Assembly (NCBI GenBank): GCA_016801885.1
Contig: CM028891.1
Coordinates: 10,461,517-10,525,516, forward strand
Direction: 5' to 3'
DNA: 64,000 nt
DNA from: Toxotes chatareus
Taxonomy: Eukaryota; Chordata; Actinopteri; Toxotidae
Part shown: positions 59,198 to 64,000 of the stretch, piece by piece
How positions within the stretch are numbered: the first letter of the stretch is position 1
Layout: every line of letters starts with the position of its first letter
Translations under genes and position numbers: made by a program
The notes under the pieces: model-generated
The model's input: the letters and a program-made list of their open reading frames with translations, nothing else
The model's database searches: none
Told to the model about the DNA's origin: nothing

Positions 59198-62100
59198 CTG
59201 TAGAACAAAAAAAGAGAACAGACCACTCTGTTATTCTGGAAGTGAAACTGATGTTCCTTTGCGCTCTACACAGTGCGTCCTGCAGTGGTTGCCTTCACCT
59301 GATATACTAAACATTCATCCGTGTTACTTTATGAGCAGTTTTTTATTTATTAATTGTACTTGGACTTTTTTTATAAGGTTTTTCTTTGATTTTTGAGCCA
59401 TAATATCACTCTGCTGATAGCTGCTGCAAGTCTTAAACAATATTACCTCATCTGTCTGTCTATCCCTCTATTTTCTCTGTAGTCATCCAGGGGTCACAGA
59501 GGGCTGCTTTCTTCAAGCTGTGCTCATGTGCGGTACAAAAGAACACTTGGCCCCCAGTCGCTCGCCTGCAAGTATTACATTTTGCTTTAGGAAATGGCCC
59601 TATTCCAGGTGATGTTCTTGTGAAAACAAATAAAATAGTAACTCAAAGGAGTTTTTGAAACAGCTGTGCCCTTGACTGAAACACTTTTTTTCTTTTTTTT
59701 TGGATGCAAATGAACAGATTTACAGACAACTCTTTAATGAACTATTTAACTATTGCTGACTTTCAAAAAATACAAGTTCTTGCCTTTAAAAGCATTTCTG
59801 GTTGAAACCTCATCAAGAGGTCCCTGTGCTTGCTTTAAGTGTACAGCAAGAGTGCACAGGCAACAACAGGAGGGTCAGTGAGCTGCAACATGGCAGAAGG
59901 CAGGCTCTCTCCTCCTGGGTAACCAGTTAACTCGCTCCTTCCTCTGAGTATGAATATCCCATCCTCCCTCTGGCCTGATTATTCATTGTGGAAAAAAAAA
60001 ACACTTTAAATAGATAAATATCACCAGAGCACTTTAGTTTTTTTCTTTTGGTGCTATTCATCACCCTAATGTGAGAAATAAGAGTCTTCATCTATGCAGC
60101 CTCTTCCACATGTATTCATCTCACACACACCCCCGTGAACGCAAACAAGCCCAGACTCACTCACACACACACATACACACTGACATAGAATATATCTCTC
60201 ACACATGCTGTGTCTGTGACATTCTCGCTTGTTCCAGTCAGTGGAAAGGTATTTTTAAATAACCTTCCAGGGGTCTTTGAAGCTGCAGTTACACAATAGG
60301 TTAAGAGTAAGACCACCCCCACCCCCCTCCAAGAGCTGTTCTTCCCCAATGTTTAAAGAGGGACATGAAGCTCAATGCTGAGGAGATTCCTTCTCCTGAC
60401 AACTGTAGTAACAACATGTCAAGACCTCAGATCCTTGAAGGTGAAGAAAGGGGGCAAAGCACATTACTATGGCAAATAGACTAATGAGTGAATACATGTT
60501 ACCTTTTGTATTCATCTGAACATGATATAAAACTATTTTATGTGCAGTAAATAGTAAACATTGTGTGATCTGACTGGATCTGTGTGTGGAAGGTCACCTC
60601 TTTTCCTTCAACATGAGTTATGTAATGTCTGTTTCTTTTACAACAAAGCTCTTTGTCTTCTGTCCTGACTTGTCCATTGTTTGATGTCAGTGAGGTCAGC
60701 CTCGTTTGTTCAGTAGTTTTTGTCCTTCTAACCACAGTCGTTGTTGCTCTCACTGTTGTTTGCTCACAACATACGGAAAACCCGCTTTGGGTCAACTTTG
60801 TACATCTGCGTATTGATCCTGAACGCATCCTGGAGGAATATCTCATTCTGCTCACGTTGGGAGTGAGGGAACAGCGAAAGAGCGACCCTCTTTAAAATGC
60901 ATGTGCGCAGTCAGAGGGGCCTTCATGGCCTCTGCATCACTAGTCCCCTTTTTCTGTTGTTCCCACTTTTGACTTTCTTTTCACTTTCACTCCCCCCTCC
61001 TCAATAAGACAAAAGAGACCAATAGAATTAACAATTTCCTTTCTCACAACTGTGGTCGCTATTGTGCTCAATCTGTCAAAACTTTTGTTAAAACCAGGGC
61101 TAACTATCTTTTCTTTTCACTGGGGTAATCTGCCTTTTTCAATTAATCAGTAAATTATTTAGTCAACAAAATGTCAAAAAGCCTATCAACTGGTCTCAGA
61201 AGCCGAGGTGTCATCTTAAAATATCTTGTTTATTCCAGTCCAGAGGTATTCATTTTACAACGACATAAAACCAGCCACTTTAGGGGGAAACAGATCCTTT
61301 TGAGTTTTTATTACCTGAAGTTTGTGCAACTGTGGCTGGTAAGTACAAAAATGGCCCAATACTTCCCTGAGCTGCCTCACATCTGTGCCTGTTTTCATGG
61401 TTAACAGACTCTGTACGTCACAGGGTAGGACCCGCTTTTTAACATTCCAGAAATATTTTGGTTCAAGGGGAAAATAACCTATAACCGTCTCGTGCAACTT
61501 ACATTTTCAGCTGACAATGCTACTCCTTCATATGGAATGCTGCTGCTCACCACACCCACGAACAGACATTGTCAAGTTTGTTATAAGGAATGAAAACAAA
61601 GCCTGGAAAGGCATAATGAGTATGAAAAGGAACAAGATTCATGTTAAGCACATTCCCTAGCCGCAGTTTAAGCCCAACATCCCGTGCATTCAAGCCGCAA
61701 CATGAATTAACTTGTCCTGACAGCCACAAATACACTGGGCTACTACACAGGATCAAAAATAGCTTTCTTCCTGCTTGGCTCAAACACACATCCTCGCCTG
61801 TGGATATCCCATGAGGATGTTGAACATATATTTTTTCTCTGTGTGAGGCTGTGTATCACATGTGACAAGCACTTTTAGCGGGAAAACAAAGCAGAACTCA
61901 CCCCAAACTGATAAATCCCATGTGAAAGCTCAATCAGCTCAATCAGGCATGTGTCCACTGATAAACACATGAACCCACGCAAACTGAAAATGGTTAGTGG
62001 AGATAGCCACACAAAGATCTGTTTTGAACTTCCTCACCAGCGCATGAACAGGAAGACTACCTATTTCAGAAAACCTGTTGGTTGCAACCTTTCACATAGG

Positions 62101-63609
62101 TTACTAGGTTTCAACTCTACATGATTGCAAACATGTTTATTAAAATCTGTTTAGGTTCAATTAAATATTTAGACTTTTACAATATACTTGAACATGTTTG
62201 GAGAAATGTAAATTATATCTGTTACATGTGGGATCAAACTGAAAGACATAAACATTATTCTAGTTTATAAGTCTCTCATTATCATGCAACAAAGACAGAT
62301 CTCTGATTGAGGAGGTGCAGAAGTGTGAGGGGCATGAACTCAAGTCAACCCCAGTGCATGCAACTGACCTCAGCATCTGGCCAAATTCCTACCCTAACAT
62401 GACTGTCCAGACAGCTTACAGACAGCCACAGTCTGCAAACCATGTCTCTGACTTCCTTTTAGAAACAGGTCTGACTCAGTGTGTGTGCACTGACAAAATA
62501 AATGGCAGAAAATTAGAAATCACAGAAAGTTAGATGCCCTAGCTGGGCAAGGCTTAGCAAATTCTCTGCGCATTAGGTCTACATGCGAGATCTGAATTAA
62601 TGTTGGCTGGTGCTTTTAAACTCCCACACCACAGTTATCACAGATGTAGAGCTCTCAAATGGTGGGCTGCAAACTTATTAAATCCATCTTGCCATTTTAC
62701 ATAACTAGAAACCTGCCTAGTTATACAAAACTTGTGCTTCATAGCCACCTGTTACATGAAGGAACCAGCAAGTTTTCACTCTAACAGAGCTGAAATATAA
62801 TTAGTGGAGAAAAGATTGTTTAGACTGCAAATTTGCATTTACCTCATTCGTTGTTAACTGGGATCTTCGTTAAAGCATGACAAGAGAAATAAATATTCAC
62901 ATAAACATCATCCACCTTACAAATGTTGGTGTACCACTGGCCATACCACACAGCTGAATCAACATCCAATGTGGGTTTCATTTTGACAGCCCATGAAGTC
63001 TAACACAGCGGCACTGAAAAGACTTTGCTTACTTCTGTTTTATTTTTGGCTGAACCACTTGGTAATCTTACAAGGATTTTCACTAGAGGCTATGTGTATA
63101 GTTACAACTGTGCAACTTTTAAAATCTCAGCATGGATCACGTGTGTTACAGGAAAAAGAGTACCTTTTCTAGGCGAGGAGAGGAGGGGGAAAAAAATGAG
63201 CCAGAGGAGGGAGGAGCTGAAGGCACACACTCAAATAAAATACCGACACGCACATACACACACGAAATGAACGGTTTGACATGTTCTGACAAACCCCCAT
63301 GTGTAATACAAAGCTGTAAACAATACAGCAAAAGCTCATAATTACACATATTCTAGGACTGTCGACAGTGCTACACAGCAAAGTAGCTAACTTAACTTTG
63401 TTTATACTGTTTTGAACTCCTCTTTGTTTTCGAAAATAAAAAGTCAATGTTATGAAATAGCTAACCTCTAACACTACACACACAGAAAGTCATATTACTT
63501 ACATTGATATAGTTCTTCGTATGCTAGGTGGGTAGGTATTACCCTACAGTTGGTCAACGCTATGTTAGCAAACAGAGAACAAGGTGACGTTTAAATGAAC
63601 ATCACGTAC
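59198..63609 (-). other. sgk3: SGK3 first intron
   Basis: A 4.4 kb AT-rich intron between the non-coding first exon and the first coding exon. It has a CA-rich patch at 60120-60180 and no recognisable exon, RNA gene or complete element. The open frames seen are short and show no coding pattern. A further potential donor (GTAAGT) near 63497-63502 suggests an alternative 5' exon. Confidence 0.55.
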
Positions 63610-63885
63610 CTTACAATATTTTGATGCGGTATTCATCTATTTTCGTGGTTCCAGTGGGGATGCTTCGTTCTACAGCATTTAAACTGTCAGTAAACCTAAC
63701 ATTTATCCCGCTGTAGTTAGGACAAAAGCCCCCCAAACCCACAAACTGGAAGTGTAATTTCGTGCTGCCCACAGGCAAGTGAGAGAAGCAGGAAACATCA
63801 GTCTTTCCTGGCCGTAGAAAGTTCCAATGAAATTTGTCACGGGACCTCACGGCTACAACTGCTATTAAGCAACACAGAAGACACG
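63610..63885 (-). other. sgk3: SGK3 non-coding first exon
   Basis: Donor GTACGT on the minus strand at 63609-63604. The exon body extends to about 63880, just below an ETS-like ACTTCCGG (63892-63899). It contains an upstream open frame of up to 79 codons (63850 downwards) that does not continue into the SGK3 frame. The start site is inferred. Confidence 0.4.
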
Positions 63886-64000
63886 AGTGTACTTCCGGTA
63901 CAGTGTTTCAAAATATAGCCGGAGAAAACACCAAAAATAGCCAAGTGGTGGAATGCTGCTTGTACATTTATTACAATTACTCTGGTACTGCACAGTTTTG

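Overview
The window is vertebrate nuclear DNA, almost certainly from a teleost fish. Genes are split into many short exons with compact introns, CA/GT microsatellites and poly-T tracts are common, and the protein products read as clear orthologues of vertebrate genes. The gene order is the known vertebrate block that lies on human 8q13: ARFGEF1 - CSPP1 - COPS5 - PPP1R42 - TCF24 - SNHG6 - MCMDC2 - SGK3. All eight are present, collinear and in the expected relative orientations. No bacterial, viral or CRISPR content was seen.

Layout: (1) 458-12535, + strand: the 3' part of ARFGEF1 (21 exons seen, Sec7 domain outside the window). It ends tail-to-tail with (2) CSPP1, - strand, about 12584-26090, 28 coding exons. 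A tRNA-Arg(CCG) gene and a TA-flanked inverted-repeat element lie in its introns. (3) COPS5, + strand, 26544-30850, starts head-to-head with CSPP1. (4) PPP1R42, + strand, about 33200-39335. (5) TCF24, + strand, about 40480-42490, preceded by a stretch rich in homeodomain/SOX/POU-type sites. (6) SNHG6, + strand, about 43560-46405, a 5'TOP-like non-coding host gene with three SNORD87-like C/D snoRNAs in successive introns. (7) MCMDC2, - strand, 46659-52507, 14 coding exons. (8) SGK3, - strand, 53455 to about 63880, 16 coding exons with a 4.4 kb first intron.

The genes are not one pathway. ARFGEF1 and SGK3 act in Golgi/endosome trafficking and PI3K signalling, and COPS5 is the deneddylase of the COP9 signalosome. 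CSPP1 and PPP1R42 are centrosome/cilium proteins, MCMDC2 is a meiotic MCM-like protein, TCF24 is a bHLH factor, and SNHG6 makes snoRNAs for rRNA 2'-O-methylation. RFX X-box-like motifs lie near the starts of CSPP1, PPP1R42 and MCMDC2, which hints at shared ciliary or germline control.

The most notable observations are the three SNORD87 copies in SNHG6, the X-box trio, and three reading-frame inconsistencies in otherwise intact conserved genes (ARFGEF1 exon at 5271, CSPP1 first coding exon, PPP1R42 junction 34969/35736). Those are most simply explained by small sequence errors but could be real. All exon boundaries were read by eye from splice signals and phase, without alignment software.
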